Shown piece after piece: positions 1 through 11,310 of a DNA stretch of 64,000 nucleotides. The notes below the pieces were generated by a model, which did no database searches, had not been told where the DNA came from, and saw nothing but the letters and a program-made list of their open reading frames with translations. The stretch covers positions 11,207,501 to 11,271,500 of the forward strand of contig NC_053422.1 in assembly GCF_016859285.1 (NCBI RefSeq), in the 5' to 3' direction. Within the stretch, counting starts at the first letter, position 1. Each line of letters opens with the position of its first letter. This DNA comes from Xiphias gladius (Eukaryota > Chordata > Actinopteri > Istiophoriformes > Xiphiidae). Both the position numbers and the translations under genes were made by a program.

Positions 1-1640
1 GAAAAATCGCTTATAAAAAGCAAGTCAGTGACCCCACCGGAAGTACTTTGTACAAAAGTACTTTTTGCACAAGCGTGTTTTTTTTTTTTTTAACCAACTA
101 CTGTGCTGTAACTGTTATGGACACAAGATGGCGCCAGAGCACCGCCACGTTCGATGTCGTTTGTTTTTCTGGTTATGAATTTACCAAACATGAAATTAAT
201 GGCGGAGTTAACCCGTGGTGGAGGAAGTACGCCGATCATTTGGACTTATTAAGTAAAAGCACCGATGCCACCATGTTGAAAGTACTCCATTACAGCCAAA
301 AGTCCTGCTATTCAAGTAAAACTCCTGTATTCGGGTTAAATCTTATCAGTAAAATGTACTTTAAGTATCAATAGTAAAACGTCCCCTGTGCCCGATATAT
401 TGTATCATTCATATTATATATGGCATTATTACATTGTTAATACCGATGCAGCAATGTGTGAGCAGCATTTTACTGTTGTAGCTGCTCGAGGAGGAGCCAG
501 TTTTAATTAGTCCACTGGAGACGAGGTAGTTCAGTCCAGTGTTTCCCGACCCGGGTTTCGGCCCCCTCCAAAGGGAAACCACACAAATCTGAAACTATTT
601 TCTGTACAGCGTCACAAGCCAAAAATGGCTGGGAACCCCACTTCCAATCTTTGATAATGCAATTTAAAACCAAGTTCTGATACACGCATCTGTTTTCAGT
701 TCCTCTTTGCTTTTCTCTACATTCTTTGCTTTTATTAAATGATCGAATACTTTTATTTGAATGAAACCACATGAGAAGTTTAGAGGGGGAGCTATCTGTT
801 TGTTGGAAGTGCTTAAAACTCAAGAAATCTGTAACATGACAAGGGGCCTGAACTAGACACTGATTTTTTTTTTAAGAGGTCACAAGCCAAAAGATTGGAA
901 ACCACTGGTTTAATCTTTAGCAACGTGTTGTTTTTAATAATCTTACAATATGTTGTTCTAATGTAACAATATCTGCCTTATGCATGTAGTTGAGTAAAAA
1001 GTACGATATTTGCCTCGTGGAGTAGAAGTAGAAATTAATAAAATCCTCAAGAGTATATTTCTGGGTTAAATTAACATAGTAAAACAAAACTGTAATAACT
1101 TTAACAAATAAGATGAGGGAAATATCTTTCAAGCTGCTCCACAAATTCTATCCAGTAAAATCCTACCTCCACAGTCTAAAAAAAGGCGTCAATACATACT
1201 GTTCTTTCTGTGATGAATACTCAGAGACGTCCATTTATTATGGCTCTGCAACTACACACAGATATTTTGGTCTGGTACTAATAAGTTTATTTGTAAAGGT
1301 AAATAAATAAATAAAAAGTAGAAAATAAACAAACAAAAAAAACCCACACAAGACAAATCCCTACCCTAGGTGAAGTTATAAAGATGAAAGCTTATTTTAT
1401 TGCACTAGTAATATGATGGCTGGGCTCCATCTCATAATAAATTTGGGTTTTTGAAGCCTCGGTGAGTTTGTTATTTGCTACATTTTATATCAATGTCCAA
1501 AGATTTTCGTATCCAAAAATTGTAGATGTTGTAGGTATTTTTTTTTTATTTAATCTTTTTGGCCGTGAAAGATTTTAAAAAGCGACTTTGTTTTTGTAAA
1601 CCTTTATATTTTACTTACAGAGGTTACCTAGGTGACAGTC
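1..1640. repeat. Repeat-rich upstream region with a nested hAT-type MITE
   Basis: No gene was seen here. From about 211 the sequence resembles the left part of the hAT-type MITE found whole at 5908-6400 (GTGGTGGAGGAAGTAC start, many ACTTAAGTA-like motifs, a GCAGCATTTTACTGTTGTAG block). A second MITE is inserted at 537-907. The outer element fades out near 1060 without a clear right end. The remainder, to the mcts1 promoter, is AT-rich with short A and T runs and no coding signal. Confidence 0.6.
537..907 (+). mobile_element. hAT-type MITE (CAGTGTTTCCC ends) nested in another MITE
   Basis: The left end reads CAGTGTTTCCCGAC and the right end GGAAACCACTG, an imperfect inverted repeat of hAT (CAGNG) type. 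Flanking 8-bp sequences GTTCAGTC (529-536) and GTTTAATC (908-915) differ at two positions and fit an aged target-site duplication. It lies inside a copy of the 5908-6400 MITE family, at the same internal position as in the copies near 18,972 and 33,775. There is no coding capacity. Confidence 0.7.
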
Positions 1641-1869
1641 GAATTCGGCCGGACCCGCCGTGTTAACGTCAAAGCTGTCGTAAAATGACGCAACCCTCAT
1701 ACTGATGCTGGCCTTCCGCTGTTTAAACCGGCGTGGAACTGCTTTAGCATTACTTAATCGATTATTTTTATGTTGTCTATTTACGTGTGTTTACCACATC
1801 CGATTTGGCGCAGTAAGTGCGGACGAGCTTTGTCACTGTTGAGGAACACGGTACCGGCCAACAACGAGG
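1640..1869 (+). promoter_or_regulatory. TATA-less promoter and 5' leader of mcts1
   Basis: This stretch is more GC- and CpG-rich than its surroundings (CGGCCGGACCCGCC near 1645) and has no TATA box. It ends at the mcts1 start codon. A CRE-like TGACGCAA lies near 1686. The transcription start cannot be placed exactly. The assignment rests on position and base composition. Confidence 0.5.
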
Positions 1870-4800
1870 ATGTTTAAAAAGTACGTTGCTGATTATTTCC
1901 CTGTTGTAGCATTAGCTAATAACAGCTAAGTGGCTAACGCTAACTGATTATAAATCAGGTTTTTGAGCTTGATGAAGATTTTTCTTAAGTCAGTGAGACT
2001 AGCAGACATGAATTAGGATTTTCTGTGCAATCCTCTGTTATTATATTAGATCCGGCCAGAGCCAGAAGAGACTCTGAACGTTTTCTGAAGACAACACCGC
2101 CTTAAATCTAACAATCATGATCAAGTCGTGTCATCCTCAAACAAGCTGAAACATACAGGCACATCTCCACACCAACCAAGACTAATTTATCTTTGAAAAT
2201 TAGAATCACATAGCTATTTGAATTCACAATCACAAATGCTGAAACGTGCTTCTCTTGACTACAAAGTTTTCCAAACTGTCTCCTCTGTCAGTGTTTATTG
2301 AAGATTAAGAACAATATTACAGAGGTGGACGAAATATTCAGACCCTTCACTTAAGTAAAGGCGTCACCGCCACAGTGTGAAGACACTGTAAAAGTCCTAC
2401 CTTCAAAATTCTACTTGTGTAATCATACAGAAGTACTACCAGCAAGCTATGTTCAAAATATCCACAGTAAAATAGTCATTTTGCAGAATGGCAGAATTTT
2501 GCAGAAAAGTGTTAAATTATGGAGCCCCCAAGGCCCGGCAAGGTGATATCTTGCGTGCACAGGGTATTCATCTTGTAAAATAAGATCCAAAACCGTATTT
2601 TTCAGGACTTTGGGAACTCAGTTGTTAGTTCTGTGCCAGACACTTTACAACTTTATCATTCTTATCATTCTGCTGGGATTTAGAGCTTTGCACTCCAACG
2701 TAAGCAGTTCTGATCAGACACAACCTGTGTGAACATACAGGGCCTTTAATTTATAATTATATATTAAATCTTATAATATCCGCATATTTCCATTTATCCG
2801 CATATTACGATATTAGCTGATATTGGCTTTGAAAATACTTACTTGAATTACGCGAACGTTGATTTTAATACAATTTTTTTTTTTTAACACAAAGCTGAAT
2901 CAGTGTGTTTAATTGTGATATTATTTTTGTGATATGTTGTATTTAGGACCATATTACAGAATACACCTGTCAAAGTAGAATTATAAAAAGAGAAATAAAC
3001 TTAATTGTAAAAACATTTTCCTCCTTAACATGGACATGTCACAAAAGCTTGGTCAGTTTTGCACTTAAAAATGTACATCAGTATTGCATCTTATGGATTG
3101 CATTTGTCGAATATAGTTATAGTCTACCATAATACCATACTACAAAAAATTTAATTCCTGTTAAAAATGCGTGCAAGTGCATTCTTGACCGTGGGAACAG
3201 TAGTTAGGCAAAGTAACTTAAGGCACTTACTATCTTTTTCCAGAGTTCTCAACTGCATCTCACACATCTCATGGCCTTCATCTCGGATGTCTTGTCATTT
3301 GTTTCAGATTTGACGAGAAGGAAAATGTGTCGAACTGCATCCAGCTGAAAACATCAGTGATCAAAGGGATCAAAAATCAGCTGTTGGAACAGTTTCCTGA
3401 CATCGAGTCATGGCTCAATCACATTATGCCAAAAAAGGACCCTGTCAAAATAGTGAGATGGTATGATTTGTCATTTCATTTTTCTCATCAGTTTCTCATA
3501 TGCAGTGTATTTTTGTATGGTGGATGTTTTGTATTTCTTTATTTTTGTTCTTCCTCCAGCCATGAACACATTGAAATCCTGACAGTGAATGGAGAGCTGC
3601 TTTTCTTCAGACAGAGAGAAGGACCATTCTACCCAACCCTCAGACTGCTGCATAAATGTAAACTCTCCTGATGCCAGCTGTGTTGACAGTTGTATTTGTA
3701 TTTTCTTACACTGATAAGAAACGTCTTTCCCTTTTCATAGATCCTTTCATTCTTCCACACCAGCAAGTAGACAAAGGGGCCATCAAATTTGTCCTAAGTG
3801 GAGCCAACATCATGTGCCCCGGTCTGACATCACCAGGCGCTAAACTCTACCCGGCTGAAGCTGACACAGTAGTTGTATCCTTTTATACGTGTTGCCGTGC
3901 ATGGACGAGGCTGGAATACCAACTGGGGAACCCCTGGGGGTCCCTGTATAATTTTTTGTCTACATAATTTGATTAATCACAAATTTGATAGTAATTATCA
4001 ACTATGACGGGGCCTCCATCCTTTAACTTGTAGTCTTGTCTTATAGAGGGAAAATCTAATTTCAAGACCTTATTTATATTTCGTATTTATTTTGTTGTTG
4101 TATTTCGGTCGTTTGTTGTAAACTTGCTTTATTTAATTCGTTTCCATTTTTTAATGTCAAGTAACTAACACTAATGAAACCTCAGGCAGGGTAGCATTAT
4201 TTCATTATAGGAGTACTGTAAGGCTGCAGTCAACTATTATTTTGATCAATATCATCAATTTAGTGTTTAAAATGTCAGAAAATAGTGAAAAATTCTAATC
4301 ATTATTCCCTGGAGCCTAAGTTCCCTTATTCATATTGCCTTTGTTTTGTGAGCAACTGTTAAAAACCCAAAAAATGTTGACTTTACTATCATAGAAAACT
4401 GACAAGCTAGCAAATATTCACATTTGAGAAGCTAGTACCGGTGATTATTTATTTTATTTTTTTTTTTTTGGCTTTTATGCTCACATATAATATAATAATT
4501 ATAATTAATCAATTATCAAACTTATCAAGTAGTACTGGTGGATTTCTGGGTGCCTGGGTAAATAATGAAACTGCCATGTAATTTTTTCTGGGCGTGACAA
4601 CGAAATTTCTTGCCCCGGGGCCCGAGGAGGTCAATCCAAGTCATGCACATTGAAGCAGTTTGATTTTCACAGTATAGAATATGTGTAAAATTGTTCTGTG
4701 CCATAGAGTTAAAAACATTTTTCTTTTCTATTTTAAGACACACAACCTTCCAGTACATTAAGGGAAATGTTCTGACAGAATCAGTAGCTACAATTTCAGT

Positions 4801-5084
4801 CAATTTACCGACGAGTTTGTCTTTAACGAGTGGTCGCAGGCCATAATGGCAGAGGGAAAACAACATGCACTTTGTGTTGGCGTTATGAAGATGTCTGCAG
4901 AAAGCATGTAAGACTTGCCTACACTTTACTGAAGTCAGCATTTATTGTCTTTGCTGCTCTTATGATGCATGAACTGAATCTGCATTTGTCTTTTGTAAAC
5001 AGAGAAAAAGTCAACAAGGGAATTGGAATTGAGAACGTTCACTATCTGAATGATGGCTTGTGGCACATGAAAACATATAAATGA
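1870..5084 (+). CDS. mcts1: MCTS1 (malignant T-cell-amplified sequence 1), PUA-domain translation reinitiation factor
   Basis: Six coding exons join in frame: 1870-1880, 3308-3460, 3560-3657, 3741-3874, 4840-4907 and 5003-5084, giving 181 codons plus stop, the length of human MCTS1. The protein starts [20 protein letters not shown] and ends [11 protein letters not shown], nearly identical to the vertebrate protein. It has the N-terminal MCT-1 domain (about 1-90) and a C-terminal PUA RNA-binding domain (about 92-171, with [18 protein letters not shown]). Known family role: with DENR it binds the 40S subunit, promotes reinitiation after short uORFs and removes deacylated tRNA during recycling. 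All introns are GT-AG; the first coding exon holds only 11 nt, so the start depends on the MFKK|F junction. AATAAA occurs at 5221 and 5242. It is convergent with c1galt1c1. Confidence 0.97.
1909..1946. promoter_or_regulatory. GCTAAC hexamer cluster just inside mcts1 intron 1
   Basis: Within 70 bp of the first splice donor are GCTAAT, GCTAAG and two GCTAAC hexamers (about 1933 and 1939). Similar clusters occur at the c1galt1c1 and ocrl promoters. A regulatory role is inferred only from this repeated placement. Confidence 0.35.
2320..2500 (+). repeat. Fragment of the hAT-type 'ACTTAAGTA' MITE family
   Basis: The segment AGGTGGACGAAATATTCAGA followed by CACTTAAGTAAAGG resembles the left end of the family whose whole copy is at 5908-6400. 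It lies in mcts1 intron 1 and has no recognisable right end. The rest of the intron (1881-3307) shows nothing beyond AT-rich sequence. Confidence 0.5.
4210..4520 (+). repeat. Dispersed MITE of the 'CGATTAATC' teleost family, in mcts1 intron 4
   Basis: The segment begins GCTGCAGTCAACTATTATTT, contains AATATTCACATTTGAGAAGC and ends with AATTAATCAATTATC. The same words recur near 8600-9305, 10,085-10,215, 11,120-11,310 and 34,143-34,440. It has no coding capacity. The family is assigned from these shared words; its superfamily is uncertain. Confidence 0.6.
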
Positions 5085-5220
5085 TGTCATCCACGCCCGC
5101 AACGCAAACAACCCCACCCCCATCCCCCATCAGGACGTGGAGCTCTTGATAGTGAGGCATGAGCTGCCCGTCAACTGTTCACACCTACGGACTGAGCTGT
5201 GTAACCTGCTGGAGGCTTTC

Positions 5221-5247
5221 AATAAATCACCATTGTGCACAAATAAA
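5221..5247 (+). terminator. Candidate mcts1 polyadenylation signals
   Basis: AATAAA occurs at 5221-5226 and again at 5242-5247, 137-163 bases after the mcts1 stop codon. Either would give a short 3' UTR, which fits a compact gene ending before the repeats. Confidence 0.6.
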
Positions 5248-5499
5248 AGAAAGATCTTGCTTAAACCCGATTCACTTTTCACGAATTGTATATTTTACAG
5301 TCTAAGTAATGATGTGGCCTGTTTCTTTAACAATGCAGGCTGTGAGCATGTTTGCACATTGACTGAAGGTGTCACCGGGTGGCGAATATTTCCAATTGTT
5401 AGACAATTGTTTCCATTTGTTGTTAGAGATGGTGAGAAAAGCTTAATGGCGTGGCTGCTGACAAGTTAAGTTGGTGGAAATTGTGGGTGTTCTTCAATT

Positions 5500-5600
5500 A
5501 ACAGTCAGTTGCCAGTTTATTAGGTACACCTGGCTAAAAACAATTGGAATTTAATACAACAGTCCTGCAATAAATCCTCCTTCACCAAGATTATAATGTT
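5500..5600 (+). repeat. Half copy of the 'CACTTTATTAGG' inverted-repeat element
   Basis: CCAGTTTATTAGGTACACCT resembles the left terminal repeat of the element at 33,025-33,314. No matching right end is visible downstream, so this is a truncated copy. The sequence from 5600 to 5900 shows nothing else recognisable. Confidence 0.45.
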
Positions 5601-5907
5601 TAGTTTTTGTTGAAACGGTTTAATGAAGTTGTTGATTCAACTTTATGGTCATTTGAGAGGTTGTAGTTTGTGGTACTGTTGAATTCTACTGTGTTATACT
5701 AAGAGTTATTTCTAATATTTTGTCCATCCCATTTATATCAAGGAGGGTGATGTACAGTAAATGGTCCCTCGTGTTCAGTAGTGTCAATAACCTTTGATAT
5801 AATCATACATTTTAATAGTACCAGCACATTAATGAGAACAATAATGTATTATAATCTTACTCGACAGCAACAAAAAATTTATTATGCAGTACGCGTAAAG
5901 ATATAAC

Positions 5908-6400
5908 CAGTGGTGGAAGAAGTACTTAGATACTTTACTCAAGCAGAAGTAGAAATGCCATAGTCTGAAAATATTGCATTACAAGTAAAGGTCCTGCATT
6001 CACACTCAAGAAGCAAAGTTTTCATTACGAAGAAACATTTATGTCAGAGTGTTATATTTTTAATAATACATTATACAATTGGATACTATTACTTTATGTT
6101 GTAGTTTGTCAAAGTATAGCCAATTTTTAGGTACTTTAGGTACACTGGTGCCCAGTTTAATAGTAAAGCACTGCATTGTATTTTATAAATTCATCATGTT
6201 TTACGTGTAAATTTTTAATCTGAAAAGTAACTAGTACCTACAGCTGTCAGATAAATTTAGTCCAGTAAAAAGTGTCTCTGTAATGTATTGGCGTAGAAGT
6301 ATTAAGCAGCATTAAATGAAAATACTTACTGAAAGCACCGCAAAATTGTACTTAAGCAGAGTACTTGAGTAAATGTAAACTTAATTATATTCCACCACTG
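5908..6400 (+). mobile_element. Complete hAT-type MITE with 8-bp target-site duplication
   Basis: Ends are CAGTGGTGGAAGAAGTA and TATTCCACCACTG, terminal inverted repeats of hAT type. Flanks GATATAAC (5900-5907) and GATGTAAC (6401-6408) are an 8-bp target-site duplication with one mismatch. The 493-bp interior is non-coding, with recurrent ACTT(A/C)AG motifs. This copy lacks the secondary insertion found in relatives: its uninterrupted site GTTTAATA lies at 6155-6162. It sits between the convergent 3' ends of mcts1 and c1galt1c1. Confidence 0.85.
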
Positions 6401-7573
6401 GATGTAACAACAAAGTGGTCTCCAGTGATAGTAGTTATCAAGACAGAATATAAAATAGTGGCCCCAGTTTGCTTGCAATAGAATGCATTCACTATTAAGT
6501 AACTATATATAGGGCCGAGACTGAGCATTACTATCTATCTATATCTATAGATATATATAATACGTTCAGCTTAATTAAAGCAGTGCTTTAATTGTAGAGA
6601 AATTCCCACTGACCAAAAATCATTCCCAGTATGCTTAACAAGATAAACACCATTAACACCTGGACACTACCAGTGTTATTCTGTTCAGTTTTAAAATCCT
6701 CTTTCCCACCCTGTAATAATCAATCAATCAACATCACAAAACCATGTCAAGTTTAATCAGTGATCATGTTATTTCATTTTATTAAACGAGTCACTTCTTT
6801 TTTTTTTTTTTTGTTTTTTTTTTAAGAATCATATGGTCAATTTAACACCATGTGATTTTTTAAAATCACTGGAACACTGACACCTCCACTGAAAGTTTTT
6901 TTTTGTCTTTTTTTCTTTTTAAAAAGGTGTAAGAGAAGGAGAAATATACTTTACTCACTACTTAGTTTAGCTGTGAAGGCCAGTTCTTAATATGTGGAGG
7001 TAACCAACCATAACATGGCAAGAAATGCTCCTCATTTAGAACTGGGCTGGGCAACGACATGTTTGATTCAATACTGACTTTTGGCTTCACTTCAGTACAA
7101 TTTTTAAATAAGTCAGGAGATGTATTCTCGGAGGAAAAAAAAAAGAAAAGGAATTCATAATGTGGTTAAGAGGGCCAAGCACTTTGAACAGATAAATCAT
7201 TTCAGAATTTTATCAAATAACTAATTCTACTGTAAGACCACAAAAAGACAAACATTTAAGATACATAACAACATTACAAGAACCAAAACTTCCAGATAAT
7301 CTTGTTTCAAGTCACGAGTTTTCTTTTATCTATTTCCCAGTTCTATCTTCATTCCAAAGGACGGGACACCCATCAATTCCGTTTACCTACACCACAAAGA
7401 AATGGGGTGCTGATTGTGCCAAGTGCAAAAGGTACAAATATACATAAAAGTGTTGTTCCCACCCAGGATCAAGTTTTACAAACAGTATAAGAAAACCATC
7501 TCCCAAAGCTTAGTTTTGCCATCACAGACGGAAAAAATTAAAAACGCCCCATCCATCTTGAAGGTATGAGTCT
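6401..7573 (-). other. c1galt1c1 3' UTR and mcts1/c1galt1c1 intergenic tail
   Basis: No open reading frame of merit was seen. A minus-strand AATAAA (TTTATT on the given strand, 6778-6783) could end the c1galt1c1 transcript with a 3' UTR of about 0.8 kb. The stretch contains T-rich runs (6798-6830, 6898-6920) and otherwise unremarkable AT-rich sequence. Confidence 0.4.
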
Positions 7574-8527
7574 CTAGTCATTGTCTGAACCTTCAGGAGG
7601 GCTAAATACTAAAGAGTCATGAAAATCGTGCCCGTAAGGACGGAGTCTGTAAACTCCAAACATCATAACCTGCATCTGATTAGGTGACATCCCACTGAAT
7701 GTTACTGCCATGTCTGAGCAGCAGCCCTCCACCACATCAGTGGGGTTGTCCTTCATGCTGTCCGTTATCAGGCTGTCGACACTCTTGCTGTTGAACAGGC
7801 CCTTTCCGTGTGCATCTTCTCCGTTTTCCGCAAACACACCCGTATATTTGAGACACACGGCCAGCTGCTTGTCCTCACTCAGCTTCCACAGGGCTCGTCC
7901 TCTCTCTGGACATCTGTCTTCATCCTGGAACACATGCACCAGCCTTTTCAGAGCTTCATAGCTTAGGACAATGCCACTATCGTACGCCACATACTCAAGC
8001 TCCCCTGACTTCATAGCGTTGCCCAGGTAGAAGGGCTCACTGGGATCCTTTGCGAGCACCAGGTATTTGAGGTTCTCAATGATGGCAAACGTGGTGGGTT
8101 GTGCCACAAAGAACCAGCGCAGGTCTCCGGCATTCTCATAAGCATGCTTCAGAGCTTTACGTAACCTCGCCCAGTCATCTTTTTCATTGAGGTCTATGGC
8201 CTCGAGCGCCTTAGAGGCCTCGGAGGTGTAAAACACAGCCTTGTCACAGTGTTTGCTCCACGTGTCAATAGCTGTAGCCCAGTAGACAAGGATCTTCGGC
8301 TGTACCATAATGATGCAGTAAACTTTGACTTGATCGCTCAACTCCTGCACCTGACTGTCAGAGAGTCGTTTCAACTCGTCTTTACTCGGGGCCTTGACGT
8401 GATGATGATGGTGTTCATCTGTCCTAGACTCTGTGCTGGGGCTGAAACTACCCAGGAGCGACAGCACCAAGCAGAAGAGGCCTCCCATGACCATCCCCTT
8501 CATGAAGGAGCCTCCTTCAGCCAACAT
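7574..8527 (-). CDS. c1galt1c1: C1GALT1C1 (COSMC), chaperone of core 1 beta-1,3-galactosyltransferase
   Basis: A single coding exon of 317 codons plus stop, against 318 in human. The chosen start gives MLAEGGSFMKGMVMGGLFCL, matching the family N-terminus. The open frame runs further upstream but crosses a splice acceptor (CTCCAG, exon from about 8541), so the longer reading is not the protein. It is a type II membrane protein: signal-anchor about residues 8-28, a His-rich stretch (DEHHHHHVKAP), then a lumenal GT31-like domain with DKAVFYTSE, FFVAQPTTFAIIENLKY, EDKQLAVCLKY, VEGCCSDMAVTF and the end GSDND. Known role: an ER client-specific chaperone that folds T-synthase, required for core 1 O-glycans. 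An intronless coding region with a separate 5' UTR exon is usual for the family. Confidence 0.97.
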   Translation of the reverse strand: MLAEGGSFMKGMVMGGLFCLVLSLLGSFSPSTESRTDEHHHHHVKAPSKDELKRLSDSQVQELSDQVKVYCIIMVQPKILVYWATAIDTWSKHCDKAVFYTSEASKALEAIDLNEKDDWARLRKALKHAYENAGDLRWFFVAQPTTFAIIENLKYLVLAKDPSEPFYLGNAMKSGELEYVAYDSGIVLSYEALKRLVHVFQDEDRCPERGRALWKLSEDKQLAVCLKYTGVFAENGEDAHGKGLFNSKSVDSLITDSMKDNPTDVVEGCCSDMAVTFSGMSPNQMQVMMFGVYRLRPYGHDFHDSLVFSPPEGSDND

Positions 8528-8599
8528 TTTGGCAGCAGACACTGGAGAAGTGGGAAAATACATTATTATTTCTGTTAAGAAATGTAGTATTACCCTATT

Positions 8600-9305
8600 T
8601 AGAGCTGAAATGATTATTTGATTAATATACGGGTATTTTGACAATCAATTAACCTTTGAAGGGATTTTTCAAGCAAAAATGCCAAACATCACCTACTTTC
8701 AACTTCTCAATTGTGAAGATTCGCTGCACTTCTTTGTTTTATGTGACAGCAAGTTGGATATCTTTGGACTTTGTACTGTCAAACAAAATGACCAACTTGA
8801 AGATGTCATTATCTTCCAAAGAGTTGCAGGTTCACTTACTGTCTATCGACTTATTAATAAATCGACTACTTGTTTCCGGTCTAATGTAAATACTGCTTTT
8901 TCATTTTCAGCCAGATGAATAAATTAGAGAAGAAAGAATATCCTTACTTGGACATGTAGTAAATGTTATATGACTTCAGTCCGGGTTTAAACACGCCCTG
9001 CGAGGAGGACAGCCTTCAGAATTGGGTGGGATATGAAACATGATTAACTTGTATTGCTCTTCTTTATTCTCTTTGACCAAGTTTCAACAAATGCTTCTGC
9101 TTAAAACATTTGGGTGTCCTGAAATTACTTCTATCACGAGTTAACCGGCTCATAAAATTTCCGTCACAGGCATGTTTTCAAATCACTCAACGTTTAAAAA
9201 ACAAAAAAACAAAACTATTTTCTGACATTTTACAGACGAAACACTTAATTGAGTAATCAATAAATTGATTAGCAGTTTAATCAATGATGAAAATTGTAGT
9301 CCTAA
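8600..9305. repeat. 'CGATTAATC' family MITE, interrupted, upstream of the c1galt1c1 coding exon
   Basis: The left part (about 8600-8830) contains AAAAATGCCAAACATCACC, CTTCTCAATTGTGAAGATT and GACAGCAAGTTGGATATCTT, typical words of this family. The right part ends with GATTAGCAGTTTAATCAATG (about 9265-9285). The middle (roughly 8840-9180) does not match, so another sequence may have inserted there. It lies in the presumed c1galt1c1 5' UTR intron. Confidence 0.55.
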
Positions 9306-9495
9306 TACAATTTAAAGCCAGTAATAAAATGATCTCGACTTGTTCATCTTGTATGTAAACACTAAACAAAAATTGTGGTGCAGCTGAACTTATTATTGTT
9401 TGACGTCAATACAACAGTATCATGACAAAAGTCTCAGCTTTAGTTTTTTGTAGTTCTTAGTTTATAGACCTAAATGAATGAATGCTGCTTATTAT

Positions 9496-10290
9496 CAGTG
9501 GTAGAAAGTAACTAAGTACATTTACTCAAGTTCTTAAGTGGGTCATTCCATGTCAAATCAACAGAGGCCTCCCGACTGACTTGTCTTAAAAAAAATTATT
9601 TTGTGCTTTGGCGCCCACTATATCTTCACACTGAACCACAAAAGATCTTTTAAAATTTTATATAAAATACTCATGTTATAATATTTTCTCCGTAACTAGG
9701 TGCATGTCTGAAAGAAACCAAATTTATGATTTATGAGAAAAAAATTTTCACACGTGTATTTCAAGTGCATACTGCCCATGTATGACAAAGTCTTGGTACT
9801 TTGAACATAATTACATTTATTAAAAAGGTATCAAACACACCATGTTTTACTACAGACAGACATTCTGCAAAAAAAGTTCTACAATTTAACTAAGGCAATA
9901 TCAGGAAGCTTTAAAGAAATATTGTGTACTTTTTAGAGTTTGAACAATGCGATGATGTCCTTTTCCAATCTTCTGACAATAATATGTCAGAAGATTGTCA
10001 AATATGCCCATTCTAATCTCCCAAAACACAATGCGACGCCTTCAAACAACTTGTTTGGTCTGATAAATGTGCCCCAAGCCCAAATATATTAATTTTACGA
10101 TCATAAAAAACCACAGAAACCAGAAAAATATTTACATTTGAGAAGCTGTACCCAGAGAAAGTGCCGATAATAGTCCCTTCGATCGATTAATCGATTAATC
10201 GACTGACTGTCGCGGCTCTACTTGTAATAGAGTATTTCTACGCTGGGGTATTGGTACTTTTACTTAAACCAAGCTACAGATCCGAGTACG
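9496..10290. repeat. Split copy of the hAT-type MITE with foreign sequence between its halves
   Basis: CAGTGGTAGAAAGTAACTAA at about 9497 and a segment near 10,225-10,290 (AGAGTATTTCTACGCTGGGG, then GTACTTTTACTTAAAC) look like parts of one MITE. About 690 bp of other sequence separates them, including a 'CGATTAATC' element (10,085-10,215, with the palindrome ATCGATTAATCGATTAATCG near 10,182). The order suggests stacked insertions. Exact boundaries are uncertain. Confidence 0.4.
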
Positions 10291-10429
10291 TATTGCTGGC
10301 TGCGGGTTATGTAGTGAAATGCTACGTGACAGGGTAAAATTAACATTAGAGATTGACAGTTTGAATGAAACATTACCGACATCCGTCTGTTTGAAGTGTT
10401 GTCGTACTTTCAACGTCGACGTTTAATTT

Positions 10430-10900
10430 CTGAACAGCTAACACGGACGTCAGCTGACTAACTTCCTCTAAAACCAGGGATTGCGGATTAAGTCGCTGTA
10501 CCTGTGGCTAACTGTTAGCGCCTATCTTCTTAGCGTTACACTTCACGGCTAACTGGTGCTGGTGGTGGTGGTGGTGGTGGGGTGGGGGGTCTTGTTAGCG
10601 ACACAAATACAACAAATAAGAGGTATTAACTGTACCTCGTTAGGTTACCGCTGCCGTGCCAGGGTGCTGGTCCTGCTCAACTTGTCTTTCAGCTCCCACT
10701 ACTCCTGCGCGGTGAGGTTGCGAACGTCCGGCAGGGCAATCAACTATCAACCAGGTAGCGGCATGATTAACAACACGAACACAACTTCTTCTGTTTCCTC
10801 CTTCTCTTCTTCCCCTTCTTTGAGGCTCAACAGCAGCTGGCAGCCTCAGCGCCGCACTACTGCCATCTCCCGGAGATAGTTCGCTCCTGCAGTGTCAGGG
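10430..10900 (-). promoter_or_regulatory. Probable c1galt1c1 promoter / first non-coding exon region
   Basis: This region is CpG-richer than the surroundings (CAGCGCCGCACTACTGCCAT near 10,848) and lies 1.9-2.4 kb upstream of the c1galt1c1 coding exon on its 5' side, where a separate 5' UTR exon is expected. It carries several GCTAAC/GTTAGC hexamers (about 10,438, 10,507, 10,514, 10,548, 10,594), as do the mcts1 and ocrl promoters, and a (TGG)n tract at 10,556-10,590. No exon boundary could be fixed. Confidence 0.45.
10556..10590 (+). repeat. (TGG)n simple repeat
   Basis: About eight TGG/TGGTGG units run into GGGGTGGGGGG. The reading frame across it begins with polyvaline and has no other support as a protein. 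Confidence 0.9.
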
Positions 10901-11119
10901 AATAGCCAATCAGAGATACAGATTTCTCCTACAGCTGCCACATTGTACAGCCTTTAAAAAAAAGGTTTATCCAGCGGTATGTTATCCTGCAAGAACGTAT
11001 GTGATTTTAACGTTTTAAAAAGTTTGTGTGATAAACCTTAAATCTGCGGGAATAATTAACACTGGAAATTAACAACAATCTAGTATATTTATAACGTAAA
11101 TATAAAAAATAGCGATGCA

Positions 11120-11310
11120 AGCAAATGTTAGTATTTTTGGGGTTCTGTGCTTTTGGTTGGACAAAACAAGACACTTGAGGACATCACCTTGTGCTCTAGT
11201 GAACTGTGATGGGCATTTTTCACCGTTTTCTGTTTCACAGGCCAAACATTAATCGGAAATAACCGTTAGATTAATCAATGATGAAAATAATCCCTAGCTA
11301 ATAATAGTGA
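11120..11310 (+). repeat. Fragment of the 'CGATTAATC' MITE family
   Basis: The segment contains GGTTGGACAAAACAAGACAC, GAGGACATCACCTTG and ends ATTAATCAATGATGAAAATA, words shared with the copy at 8600-9305. Only the right part is present. Confidence 0.55.

Noticed and set aside
7710-7961. Plus-strand open frame opposite c1galt1c1
   Set aside because: Antisense shadow of a strongly conserved coding exon.
8528-8644. N-terminal extension of c1galt1c1 in the open frame
   Set aside because: It crosses a splice acceptor (CTCCAG) and gives residues foreign to the family. The MLAEGG start fits the known N-terminus.
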